Assembly (NCBI RefSeq): GCF_001995985.1
Contig: NZ_MUFC01000002.1
Span: 62,001 to 126,000 of the forward strand
Direction of reading: 5' to 3'
Length of the DNA: 64,000 bases
Origin: Salinivibrio sharmensis
Lineage (GTDB): Bacteria; Pseudomonadota; Gammaproteobacteria; Enterobacterales; Vibrionaceae
In this document: positions 20,670 to 29,343 of the stretch, one piece after another
How the letters are laid out: each line of letters begins with the position of its first letter
Numbering within the stretch: the stretch's first letter is position 1
The notes under the pieces: generated by a model
The model's database searches: none
What the model was told of the DNA's origin: nothing
Seen by the model: only the letters and a program-made list of their open reading frames with translations
Program-made: the position numbers and the translations under genes

Positions 20670-21329
20670 CTAACACTCGACCTGGTCAGACACGAGTTCA
20701 CACATTGCCGCTTGATAGTTGATTTCCAGTGATTCTCGGCTATTGGCAGTCATCCCCAGATCCCGCAAGATCCCATCGGTAGTGTCGTAAAACCAGCCAT
20801 GGACCTTCACATCTTGGCCGCGCTCCCAGGCCGCCCGCAAAATAGTGGAATTGCCCAGATGGTAAACCTGCTCAGCGACATTGATCTCACACAGTCGATT
20901 ACCACGGGCTTGTGCGGGCAATTGGCTCAGGTAGCTTTTATGTTTGAGGTAGAGATCGCGAATATGCAGTAACCAGTTGTTAATCAACCCGAGTTCCGGG
21001 TTTTCTATAGCCGCATGTACCCCGCCGCAGCCGTAATGCCCACAAACAATAATGTGCTTGATCTGCAGCACGTCAACGGCGTACTGCACGACCGACAGGC
21101 AGTTTAAATCGGTATGAATGACTTGGTTGGCGACATTACGGTGGACAAAAAGCTCGCCCGAATCTAAGCCAGTTAGGCGCTCGGCGGGGACACGACTATC
21201 GGCACAACCAATCCATAAGTATTCAGGGTGTTGCTCTTTGGCAAGGTCGGCAAAAAACTGTGGGTCAGTATCACGAATGTCTTTTGACCAGGCTTTGTTG
21301 TTGGCGAACAACGCTTTGATTTGGGCCAT
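20670..21329 (-). CDS. can: Beta-class carbonic anhydrase
   Basis: Zinc enzyme that interconverts CO2 and bicarbonate and supplies bicarbonate to carboxylases. It has 219 residues and aligns with E. coli Can. The zinc ligands are Cys42 and Asp44 (CADSR) and His98/Cys101 (HYGCGG). I chose the ATG at 21329 because it gives the same number of residues before the conserved NN.W.K segment as E. coli; a GTG two codons upstream is possible. Two SulP anion transporters lie divergently next door, which suggests a role in bicarbonate handling (inference). Confidence 0.95.
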   Translation of the reverse strand: MAQIKALFANNKAWSKDIRDTDPQFFADLAKEQHPEYLWIGCADSRVPAERLTGLDSGELFVHRNVANQVIHTDLNCLSVVQYAVDVLQIKHIIVCGHYGCGGVHAAIENPELGLINNWLLHIRDLYLKHKSYLSQLPAQARGNRLCEINVAEQVYHLGNSTILRAAWERGQDVKVHGWFYDTTDGILRDLGMTANSRESLEINYQAAMCELVSDQVEC

Positions 21330-21537
21330 ATCCACGCAAGCTTTTGGTAATGTACTTGCTTGCCACTATACCTCAATGGCTGAGTGTGAAATATACTGAG
21401 ATCAATATTCACATTCTTTTACATATGCAGCGCCCAATAGATCACGCTGTTTACCTTCAAAGTCACTGCTCGGATAGGTTAATCCAATAAAATTCGTATA
21501 CTGTCTCTTCCATCATCAATGCTGTAGAGGGTAGTGA

Positions 21538-23193
21538 GTGTTTGATAAAGGACGATTTGCGCAGCTGACATTAAAAGGGGATCTTTTTGGTGGGGTGACC
21601 ACCGCGATTATCTCATTGCCACTGGCGCTTGCATTTGGTGTCGCCTCTGGGGCTGGCGCGGAAGCGGGGCTATGGGGCGCCATTTTAGTCGGGCTATTTG
21701 CCTCGCTATTTGGTGGTTCATCAACGCTGATTTCTGAACCGACCGGTCCAATGACAGTGATCATGACCACGGTATTAACCGCAATGATGGCGCGTTACCC
21801 GGAAGGGGGCGTGGCCATGGCATTCACCGTAGTCATGATGGCAGGGGCGTTCCAAGTACTGATTGGCAGCTTAAGGCTGGGGAAATACGTCACCTTAATG
21901 CCCTACAGTGTGGTATCCGGCTTCATGTCAGGGATTGGGGTGATTTTAATTTTGCTCCAGCTGGCTCCCTTGTTGGGGCAAGCGGCACCTTCTGGCGGGG
22001 CGCTTGGCACCCTCAAAGCATTGCCGGACTTACTCGCTAATGCCGATTTTAAAGAGGTCTTTCTCGGGGGACTGACCCTTGGCATCTTATTTTATTTTCC
22101 GGCGAAATATCGCCGTTTTATTCCCGCACAGCTTGTCGCGCTCGTCAGTATCACTTTGGTGTCGATTTTATTGTTTGATACCGACAGCATTCGTCGTATT
22201 GGGGAAATCCCCACAGGCTTACCTTCGCTAGTGATCCCGCATATCACAGCAGAGCATTTTACCGCGATGGTGATTGATGCACTCGTGCTGGGCACCTTAG
22301 GGTGTATTGATACCTTATTAACCGCGGTGATTGCGGACTCACTGACTCGACAAGAGCACAACTCAGATCGCGAGCTGCGCGGGCAGGGGATTGCCAATAT
22401 GATTGCGGGTCTGTTTGGTGCGTTACCTGGCGCGGGTGCGACCATGGGCACCGTGGTGAATGTGCAAGTGGGCGCGCGCTCTCCCTTGTCAGGGATTTTG
22501 CGGGCGGCGATGTTAGCCGCGGTGGTATTGGTGGCAGGTGCACTTACCGCGCCGATCCCGATGGCGGTACTCGCGGGTATTGCGGTATATGTTGGGTTTA
22601 ATATCCTCGATTGGAGCTTTCTTCACCGCGCACATAAAATCAGTTTGCAACAAACCGGTATCATGTATGGCGTGATGGCACTGACGGTATTTGTTGACCT
22701 GATTGTTGCCGTCGGCCTAGGGGTATTTATTGCCAACTTATTGGTGATTGAGCGGCTAAGCCGAGAACAGGCTAAGCAAGTGCGGGCCATCAGTGATGCC
22801 GAAGATGATGAAGTGCCGCTGGATGACGAGGAACGTGCGCTGCTTGATGCCAGCAATGGCCAAGTGTTGTTTTTCTATCTTTCAGGGCCGATGATTTTCA
22901 GTGTCTCGAAAGCAATTGCACGCCAGCATGCCCACATCAACGAGTTCCGCGTGATGATCTTAGATTTAAGCGATGTGCCTATGTTAGACATGACGGTTGG
23001 CTTGGCGTTGGAGAACGCGATTAAAGATGCGCGTGAGGCCGAGTGCACGGTGTTTTTACTGTGCCCGCATGATGAAACGCGCGAGCAATTGCAGCGTTTG
23101 CATATCGGTGATTGGGTCAGAGACGCGCATATTTTTACCACACGCAAACCAGCGCTCGAGGCGGCCAACCGCTTGGTAGAAGTGATGCCTTAG
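21538..23193 (+). CDS. SulP-family anion transporter with STAS domain (copy 1)
   Basis: A SLC26/SulP secondary anion transporter of 551 residues. The membrane part (about 1-415, 10-14 segments) carries the SulP signature around SSTLISEPTGPMTVI. A cytoplasmic STAS domain follows (about 430-545). It starts at GTG with AGAGGG seven bases upstream. Known substrates of the family are sulfate, bicarbonate and other anions. Divergence from carbonic anhydrase favours bicarbonate, but substrate cannot be read from the sequence. A close paralogue follows in tandem. Confidence 0.9.
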   Translation: MFDKGRFAQLTLKGDLFGGVTTAIISLPLALAFGVASGAGAEAGLWGAILVGLFASLFGGSSTLISEPTGPMTVIMTTVLTAMMARYPEGGVAMAFTVVMMAGAFQVLIGSLRLGKYVTLMPYSVVSGFMSGIGVILILLQLAPLLGQAAPSGGALGTLKALPDLLANADFKEVFLGGLTLGILFYFPAKYRRFIPAQLVALVSITLVSILLFDTDSIRRIGEIPTGLPSLVIPHITAEHFTAMVIDALVLGTLGCIDTLLTAVIADSLTRQEHNSDRELRGQGIANMIAGLFGALPGAGATMGTVVNVQVGARSPLSGILRAAMLAAVVLVAGALTAPIPMAVLAGIAVYVGFNILDWSFLHRAHKISLQQTGIMYGVMALTVFVDLIVAVGLGVFIANLLVIERLSREQAKQVRAISDAEDDEVPLDDEERALLDASNGQVLFFYLSGPMIFSVSKAIARQHAHINEFRVMILDLSDVPMLDMTVGLALENAIKDAREAECTVFLLCPHDETREQLQRLHIGDWVRDAHIFTTRKPALEAANRLVEVMP

Positions 23194-23525
23194 CGGGCTG
23201 TTCAACGTATGTTACACGTTAGTGCACGCAAACCCGCGTCATCAGCGGGTTTGTGTGCTGTCATGGCCTTTTCGGGGATCCGCGCGTTACCCGCTTAGAA
23301 AAAAGGTACATCAGCACGATCACTTAAATACAAGATTTTTAGTGAATCTTTGCCACATTTCTCATCATTTCATTCTTTTTGGTTGAAAACTGACCATGCA
23401 TTTCCCCTCCTGATTTGATCTTGTGCACATTCCTATATACTGGCGCGCGCACTGGGGACCCCCGTGCCAGTGAGTAAAGCCGTCATGGCCGTGATACTGC
23501 ATACGACTTGAAAGGATCAGCTGTT
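23194..23525. other. Intergenic region between the two SulP genes
   Basis: 332 bases. A hairpin, CACGCAAACCCGC/GCGGGTTTGTGTG (23225-23257), follows gene 1 without a strong U tract. A second inverted repeat, GCACTGG/CCAGTGA-type, lies near 23449-23473, just before gene 2. A TATACT -10-like sequence occurs near 23436. Gene 2 therefore probably has its own promoter. No open frame of note. Confidence 0.4.
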
Positions 23526-25178
23526 TTGAAATTCGAACGATTCAAGAACTGGACCCTGAAAGGGGACCTGTTTGGGGGCGTCACCACGGCGGTTATTTCT
23601 TTGCCCCTCTCGCTGGCGTTCGGGGTAGCGTCTGGTGCAGGCGCGGAAGCCGGGATGTGGGGTGCCATTTTAGTGGGCCTGTTTGCGGCCCTGTTTGGTG
23701 GGTCTTCCACTCTGATTTCTGAGCCGACCGGCCCGATGACAGTGATCATGACAGCGGTGCTGACCACCATGGTGTCACGTTACCCCGAAGGGGGCATGGC
23801 AATGGGCTTTACCGTGGTGATGATGGCCGGCTTATTCCAAGTGATTTTAGGGACCTTGAAGCTTGGAAAGTACGTTACTTTAATGCCGTATAGCGTGATA
23901 TCTGGATTTATGTCCGGCATTGGCGTTATCTTGATCATTTTGCAGCTTCCGCCACTGCTTGGGCAAGGCACCCCTGACGGTGGCGTGCTCGGGACCTTGC
24001 AAGCGCTGCCTGATCTCATCGCGCATACCCAGCACAGTGAGCTGTTATTGGGGCTGCTTACGCTTGGCATTCTTTTTTCTTTCCCACAAAAATATCGCCG
24101 TTATATGCCGGTACAACTCGTTGCCTTGGTGGTGGTGACTTTGCTGTCAATGTGGTGGTTTGATCTCGAGGCGATTCGCCGAATTGGTGTGATTCCAACT
24201 GGCTTGCCAACCTTGATGCTGCCACACATCGACAGTGAGGTTCTGACCACCATGGTGGTGGACGCGTTAGTGTTGGGGACCTTGGGCTGTATTGATACTT
24301 TGCTCTCTGCTGTGATTGCTGACTCGCTCACGCGCGAAGAGCACGACTCGGATAAAGAGTTGCGCGGTCAGGGGCTGGCCAATATGGTGGCTGGGTTATT
24401 TGGCGCTTTGCCGGGCGCGGGTGGCACCATGGGCACGGTTGTTAATGTGCAAGTAGGCGGACGCTCACCGTTTGCGGCTATTGTGCGCGTCCTTATTTTA
24501 GCAGCGGTGACCTTGGTCGCAGGCTTTTTGACCGAGCCCATTCCCATGGCGGTGCTGGCGGGTATCGCCATCTATGTGGGGTTCAATATTCTTGATCGCA
24601 CCTTTATCCAACGTGCCCACAAAGTCAGCTTACATCAAACCGTGATCATGTATGGGGTGATGGTATTAACCGTGCTGGTGGACTTAATCGTGGCAGTCGG
24701 CGTTGGTGTGTTCATTGCCAATATTATTGCCATCGAACACTTAAGCCGTGAGCAAGAGAAGCAGGTCAAAGCCATCAGTGATGCGGATGAAGATGACGTT
24801 CCCCTGAGCGAGATGGAAAGGGCTTTATTAGACAGCGCCAACGGAAAAGTGTTGTTTTTCTATCTCTCAGGCCCAATGATATTCAGTGTCTCGAAAGCGA
24901 TTGCACGTCAGCACAGTAAAATCGAGGAATTCGATGTCATGATCTTAGACCTCAGTGACGTGCCCATGATTGATATGACCGTCGGCCTCGCGCTGGAAAA
25001 TGCGATCAAAGATGCGGTTGACGCTAATTGCCAAGTTTTTCTGCTCTGCCCCCATCAAAAAACACGGGATCAGCTTGAGCGCTTGCATGTTAAAAATTGG
25101 CTCACTGACGATCACACTTTTGATAGCCGTTATGACGCACTCCGTGCTGCGCACCGAGTGACCGAGGTCATGCCTTAA
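23526..25178 (+). CDS. SulP-family anion transporter with STAS domain (copy 2)
   Basis: A 550-residue paralogue of the preceding gene, alike along its whole length, including SSTLISEPTGPMTVIM, the LGTLGCIDTLL.AVIADSLTR segment and the C-terminal STAS domain. It arose by tandem duplication, now clearly diverged at DNA level. I chose TTG at 23526 because AAAGGA (23511-23516) is nine bases upstream and the protein then aligns with copy 1 at its start. yadG begins 15 bases after its stop, so the exporter genes may be cotranscribed with it. Confidence 0.9.
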   Translation: MKFERFKNWTLKGDLFGGVTTAVISLPLSLAFGVASGAGAEAGMWGAILVGLFAALFGGSSTLISEPTGPMTVIMTAVLTTMVSRYPEGGMAMGFTVVMMAGLFQVILGTLKLGKYVTLMPYSVISGFMSGIGVILIILQLPPLLGQGTPDGGVLGTLQALPDLIAHTQHSELLLGLLTLGILFSFPQKYRRYMPVQLVALVVVTLLSMWWFDLEAIRRIGVIPTGLPTLMLPHIDSEVLTTMVVDALVLGTLGCIDTLLSAVIADSLTREEHDSDKELRGQGLANMVAGLFGALPGAGGTMGTVVNVQVGGRSPFAAIVRVLILAAVTLVAGFLTEPIPMAVLAGIAIYVGFNILDRTFIQRAHKVSLHQTVIMYGVMVLTVLVDLIVAVGVGVFIANIIAIEHLSREQEKQVKAISDADEDDVPLSEMERALLDSANGKVLFFYLSGPMIFSVSKAIARQHSKIEEFDVMILDLSDVPMIDMTVGLALENAIKDAVDANCQVFLLCPHQKTRDQLERLHVKNWLTDDHTFDSRYDALRAAHRVTEVMP

Positions 25179-25192
25179 AAGAACGGGAGCTT

Positions 25193-26116
25193 ATGAAAGC
25201 CATCGACATCAAAGACCTGGTCAAAACCTATGGGACCAGTGTTAAGGCGCTAAAAGGGGTATCGCTCTCTGTGGAGGAGGGCGATTTTTATGCGCTATTG
25301 GGGCCAAATGGGGCGGGTAAATCCACCACCATTGGCATTTTGAGCTCACTGGTGAATAAAACCCAGGGGCAGGTGAGTATTTTTGGCTACGATCTCGATA
25401 GCCAAAAAGTGGAAGCCAAAAAACAAATCGGGCTGGTGCCACAAGAGTTTAACTTTAACCAGTTTGAGAAAGTGGAGCAGATCGTGGTGAACCAAGCGGG
25501 TTACTATGGTGTGCCCCGCGACCAAGCCAAATTACGCGCGAAAAAATATCTCTCGCAGCTCGATTTATGGGATAAGCGCCATGAGCCTGCCCGTAATTTG
25601 TCGGGAGGCATGAAGCGTCGCTTAATGATCGCCCGTGCGCTGATGCATGAGCCTCGTCTGTTGATTTTGGACGAGCCAACCGCCGGTGTCGATATTGAGC
25701 TGCGTCGTTCCATGTGGGACTTTCTCACCGAGATAAACCGGCAAGGGATCACCATTATTCTCACCACTCATTACCTTGAAGAAGCCGAAACCCTGTGTCG
25801 CAACATCGGTATCATCAATCGAGGAGAGCTGGTGGAAGATACCTCCATGAAGGCCTTGCTGGCGAAGCTGGACGCAGAGACGTTTATCCTTGATTTAAAG
25901 CCAGGGCATAAGCTGAGCACCTTAGAAGGCGTTAACTGGCAGAAAACCGATACCAATACCCTGGAAGTGGAAGTGAATAAGTCAGTCGGGTTGACCCCTG
26001 TCTTTGATCAGTTGTCGCAACAAGGGGTGCAGGTGCTGTCGATGCGCAATAAGGCAAACCGCCTTGAGGAGCTATTTGTCACCTTAATTCAGCAAAATGG
26101 GGAGGAGCGTGCATGA
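25193..26116 (+). CDS. yadG: ABC-2 type exporter ATP-binding protein YadG
   Basis: The ATPase of an ABC-2 exporter. It has 307 residues. Motifs: Walker A GPNGAGKST with Lys43, signature LSGGMKRRLMIARAL, Walker B LLILDEPTAGVD and the switch histidine TTHYLEEAE. A C-terminal extension of about 90 residues follows the nucleotide domain, as in YadG. It pairs with yadH, overlapping it by four bases. The substrate of YadGH is not known. It sits 15 bases after the second SulP gene. Confidence 0.93.
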   Translation: MKAIDIKDLVKTYGTSVKALKGVSLSVEEGDFYALLGPNGAGKSTTIGILSSLVNKTQGQVSIFGYDLDSQKVEAKKQIGLVPQEFNFNQFEKVEQIVVNQAGYYGVPRDQAKLRAKKYLSQLDLWDKRHEPARNLSGGMKRRLMIARALMHEPRLLILDEPTAGVDIELRRSMWDFLTEINRQGITIILTTHYLEEAETLCRNIGIINRGELVEDTSMKALLAKLDAETFILDLKPGHKLSTLEGVNWQKTDTNTLEVEVNKSVGLTPVFDQLSQQGVQVLSMRNKANRLEELFVTLIQQNGEERA

Positions 26117-26883
26117 ATGCTTTGTATTGGGTCGCCTTTCGAACTCTGATTCATAAAGAAGTGGCGCGCTTTACCCGTATCTGGGTGCAAACCTTGGTTC
26201 CGCCCGCGATTACCATGAGCCTCTATTTTATCATTTTCGGTAACCTGATTGGCTCGCGGATTGGCCAGATGGAAGGTTTCTCCTACATGGAGTATATCGT
26301 GCCGGGGCTTATCATGATGTCGGTGATCACCAACTCCTACTCGAACGTGGCCTCTTCATTTTTTAGTGCCAAGTTTCAGCATAATATTGAAGAGCTATTG
26401 GTGGCGCCGATCCCCAATTACGTGATCATTGCCGGTTATATCGGTGGCGGGATGTGTCGGGGGTTAGCGGTCGGTGCCTTGGTGACCATGACCTCTTTGT
26501 TCTTCGTCGACTTGCAGATAGCGCATCCGTTGATCGTGATTACCACCGTGGTCTTTACTTCGGCGGTGTTTGCATTGGGTGGCCTGATTAATGCTATCTT
26601 CGCCAAAACGTTTGACGACATTAGCCTTATCCCCACTTTTGTGCTGACGCCCTTAACCTACTTAGGTGGGGTGTTTTATTCACTTTCACTATTGCCCGAT
26701 TTTTGGCAAGGGGTATCTAAGCTCAACCCGATTGTGTACATGGTGAACGCGTTCCGGTACGGCTTTCTCGGCGTGTCAGATGTCGGCATCATGACATCGT
26801 TTGGGGTACTGATGCTATTTATTATCGGCTTGTATGCACTGGCGTGGGGCTTGATTTCTAAAGGAACAGGCTTGCGTAGTTAA
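26113..26883 (+). CDS. yadH: ABC-2 type exporter permease YadH
   Basis: Inner-membrane permease of 256 residues with about six transmembrane segments, of the ABC-2 family (with DrrB/NodJ-type transporters). The family region around LTPLTYLGGVFYS.SLLP is clear near residues 178-196. It overlaps yadG by ATGA, so the two are translated together. The transported substrate is unknown. Confidence 0.93.
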   Translation: MNALYWVAFRTLIHKEVARFTRIWVQTLVPPAITMSLYFIIFGNLIGSRIGQMEGFSYMEYIVPGLIMMSVITNSYSNVASSFFSAKFQHNIEELLVAPIPNYVIIAGYIGGGMCRGLAVGALVTMTSLFFVDLQIAHPLIVITTVVFTSAVFALGGLINAIFAKTFDDISLIPTFVLTPLTYLGGVFYSLSLLPDFWQGVSKLNPIVYMVNAFRYGFLGVSDVGIMTSFGVLMLFIIGLYALAWGLISKGTGLRS

Positions 26884-26921
26884 CGAGCTAACCGTACCAA
26901 TAATCTGGGTTGATACCGGAT

Positions 26922-26954
26922 AAAAAGCCCCGGCGGTAATGGCCGGGGCTTTTT
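26922..26954. terminator. Bidirectional terminator between yadH and mrcB
   Basis: The stem AAAAAGCCCCGGC/GCCGGGGCTTTTT sits between convergent genes and has T runs on both strands. Confidence 0.93.
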
Positions 26955-26995
26955 ATTGCGAGCTTGAACGATGACGCCTGATGGTGTGCTGACGG

Positions 26996-29335
26996 TTAAT
27001 TAAACAAACCTTTCAGCCACCCGACCGGGTCTGACTGACCACAGCGCTTGGCAAACTGCCCATCAATATCCCAAACCGGCAGCGAGGCATCTCCGCGACA
27101 GCTCAGCTGGTACTGACTGCCTTGCTGAGTCACGGCGACTGTGGTGACGTTAGCTGGCCAAGATAACGTCAGCGCACTGGCGCCTCGACGACTGAGATAA
27201 TCATCATAGACACGCAATGCGCCTGAGGCCCCAGTGAGCCCTGTCGATTGGTTATCGTCGCGGCCAAGCCATACCGTAGTCACTTCTTTATCATCAATAC
27301 CGACAAACCAACTATCGCGGTTATCGTCTGTGGTACCGGTTTTCCCCGCGAGCGCCACATTGCCATGACGACGTGTCAAGTAGCGCCCCGTGCCCTGCTG
27401 AACCACCTGTTTCATCGCGTATAACGTCAGCCAGCCTGCTTGTTGAGGCACGACACGCTCTGCTTTGGGCCAGTTTTGATAAAGGCTTTGCCCCTCTTTG
27501 GTGGTGACTGCACGTAAGGCGGTTAAAGGGGCACGCTGCCCTCCGCTGCCGAGCGTTTGATAGACCTGAGTGACCTCGAACGGGCTCATGCTAAACGCGC
27601 CGAGGAGTAATGACGGTACCTGGGGGATAGTATCGGTATTGGCACCTAGTTTGCCGAAGGTATTGATCACTTCATCTAACCCCAACTGCATGCCGAGATT
27701 CACCGTCGGGACGTTATAAGACTTGGCGAGAGCGGTGAGTAAGGACACACGGCCTCGATACTGGCGATCATAGTTGCGTGGTTGCCAGCTACTGCCTTGG
27801 CTGCCCTCCAAGCGAATCGGTTTATCGTCAATCTTACTGGTGAGCTGGAAACGTTCGGGGTGGCTCAACGCGGTCAGATACACCGCCGGTTTTGAGAGCG
27901 AGCCGATAGGACGTTTGGCATTTAATGCCCGGTTAAAGCCTGCAAAGCCTGGGCGCGTCCCACCGACCATGGCGCGTATTTCACCGCTGCGGCGGTCGGC
28001 AATCACCGCTGCCGCTTCAAGCTTGTTACCTGCTCGGCCTTTAAGGGCTTTGACCTTATCGACCACTGCGCCTTCAATCGCTTGCTGTGAGACAGGATCC
28101 AGTGTGGTAAATATACGTAGCCCTTCGCCTGCGGCGTATTTATCGCCGACATTATTGCGGATCTCCTCTTTGAGTTGATCAAAGTAGGCGGGCTGAGGAC
28201 GCGAGAGCGTCGGCGCGGCTTGAATATCGAGCGGGCGACTGGCGGCCGCATCATAATTGGCACTGGTGAGCAGATTTTGCTCGAGCATCAAGCGCAACAC
28301 CAGATCGCGTCGTGTTTTCGCGCGTTCAGGGTGGCGGAAGGGATTGTAATAAGATGGCCCTTTTACCATGCCAACCAGCAACGCGAGCTGATCGACACGT
28401 AGCTCACTAATAGGACGGCCAAAATACAAGCGTGCCCCTAAAGGAAAGCCATGCACGGGCTCACCACGGTTTTGGCCGAGGTAAACCTCGTTAAGGTAGG
28501 CTTCAAGAATTTTGTCTTTGCTGTAGCGAAAATCGAGGATCAAAGCCATGTAGGCTTCTTGTACCTTACGCCACAAGGTGCGATCACGGGTGAGAAACAA
28601 GTTCTTAGCCAACTGTTGGGTAAGCGTCGAGCCACCTTGCACAGTGCGCCCTGCGCGAATATTGGCAACCAAGGCGCGCAAAATACCGGTAGGAGAAACG
28701 CCTTCGTGATGATAGAAGTCTCTGTCTTCGGTGGTAATTAAGGCTTCAACTAAAAACTCAGGGAAACGCTCTCGTGGCAAGAATAAGCGTTGCTCACGAA
28801 TACCGGATTCCATCATACCCAGTAGTTTGGGCTCGATACGCAGTAATCCCAGCGGTTGCTGGCTGCTTACCTCGGTGATTTTACCCACTTGGCCATCAGC
28901 AAAGCTTAGCATGGCATGACGCGCTGGCGCGGGGCCATCTTCAAAATCAAATGGGCGACGAATGATCTCAAGCCGTGTGCTTGACGCCGAGTATTCGCCA
29001 GGGCGTTTTGGGGTGCGTACCTTCTGATAATTAAGCGCATCCAGTTGCTGGCGTAACTGTGAGAGGGAAAAGTCACTGCCAGGAGACAGATTGATGACTC
29101 GGCCATAAACGACTCCAGGAAGCTGCCAAATCTGGCCGCTGAATCTGTCTTGGATTTTGCCATCCAGATAGATACCTAATATAACCACGGCGGCAATCCC
29201 GACGAGGCTGCACTTTAGCCCCAAGCCTAACAGGCGCTTTCCCCAACTTGGCTTAGTCGGCGTCTTCTTAGGCTGGCGCTTGGGTGATGAACGTTTTTTA
29301 TTACTCGGGCGTGAGCGTGTTTTTTTCTCTGCCAT
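26996..29335 (-). CDS. mrcB: Penicillin-binding protein 1B
   Basis: Bifunctional peptidoglycan synthase in the inner membrane, with 779 residues. It has a basic cytoplasmic tail (1-38), TM at about 40-56, a UB2H-like region (about 70-160) where an LpoB-type activator would bind, the GT51 glycosyltransferase (catalytic Glu203 in TTEDRDFYHHEG; GGSTLTQQLAKN), and the transpeptidase with SxxK at Ser479-Lys482 (GSLSKP), SYN and KTGTT. The C-terminal tail has two cysteines. It lies nine bases downstream of hrpB on the same strand, so readthrough from hrpB is possible. Confidence 0.97.
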   Translation of the reverse strand: MAEKKTRSRPSNKKRSSPKRQPKKTPTKPSWGKRLLGLGLKCSLVGIAAVVILGIYLDGKIQDRFSGQIWQLPGVVYGRVINLSPGSDFSLSQLRQQLDALNYQKVRTPKRPGEYSASSTRLEIIRRPFDFEDGPAPARHAMLSFADGQVGKITEVSSQQPLGLLRIEPKLLGMMESGIREQRLFLPRERFPEFLVEALITTEDRDFYHHEGVSPTGILRALVANIRAGRTVQGGSTLTQQLAKNLFLTRDRTLWRKVQEAYMALILDFRYSKDKILEAYLNEVYLGQNRGEPVHGFPLGARLYFGRPISELRVDQLALLVGMVKGPSYYNPFRHPERAKTRRDLVLRLMLEQNLLTSANYDAAASRPLDIQAAPTLSRPQPAYFDQLKEEIRNNVGDKYAAGEGLRIFTTLDPVSQQAIEGAVVDKVKALKGRAGNKLEAAAVIADRRSGEIRAMVGGTRPGFAGFNRALNAKRPIGSLSKPAVYLTALSHPERFQLTSKIDDKPIRLEGSQGSSWQPRNYDRQYRGRVSLLTALAKSYNVPTVNLGMQLGLDEVINTFGKLGANTDTIPQVPSLLLGAFSMSPFEVTQVYQTLGSGGQRAPLTALRAVTTKEGQSLYQNWPKAERVVPQQAGWLTLYAMKQVVQQGTGRYLTRRHGNVALAGKTGTTDDNRDSWFVGIDDKEVTTVWLGRDDNQSTGLTGASGALRVYDDYLSRRGASALTLSWPANVTTVAVTQQGSQYQLSCRGDASLPVWDIDGQFAKRCGQSDPVGWLKGLFN

Positions 29336-29343
29336 ACAATAGC

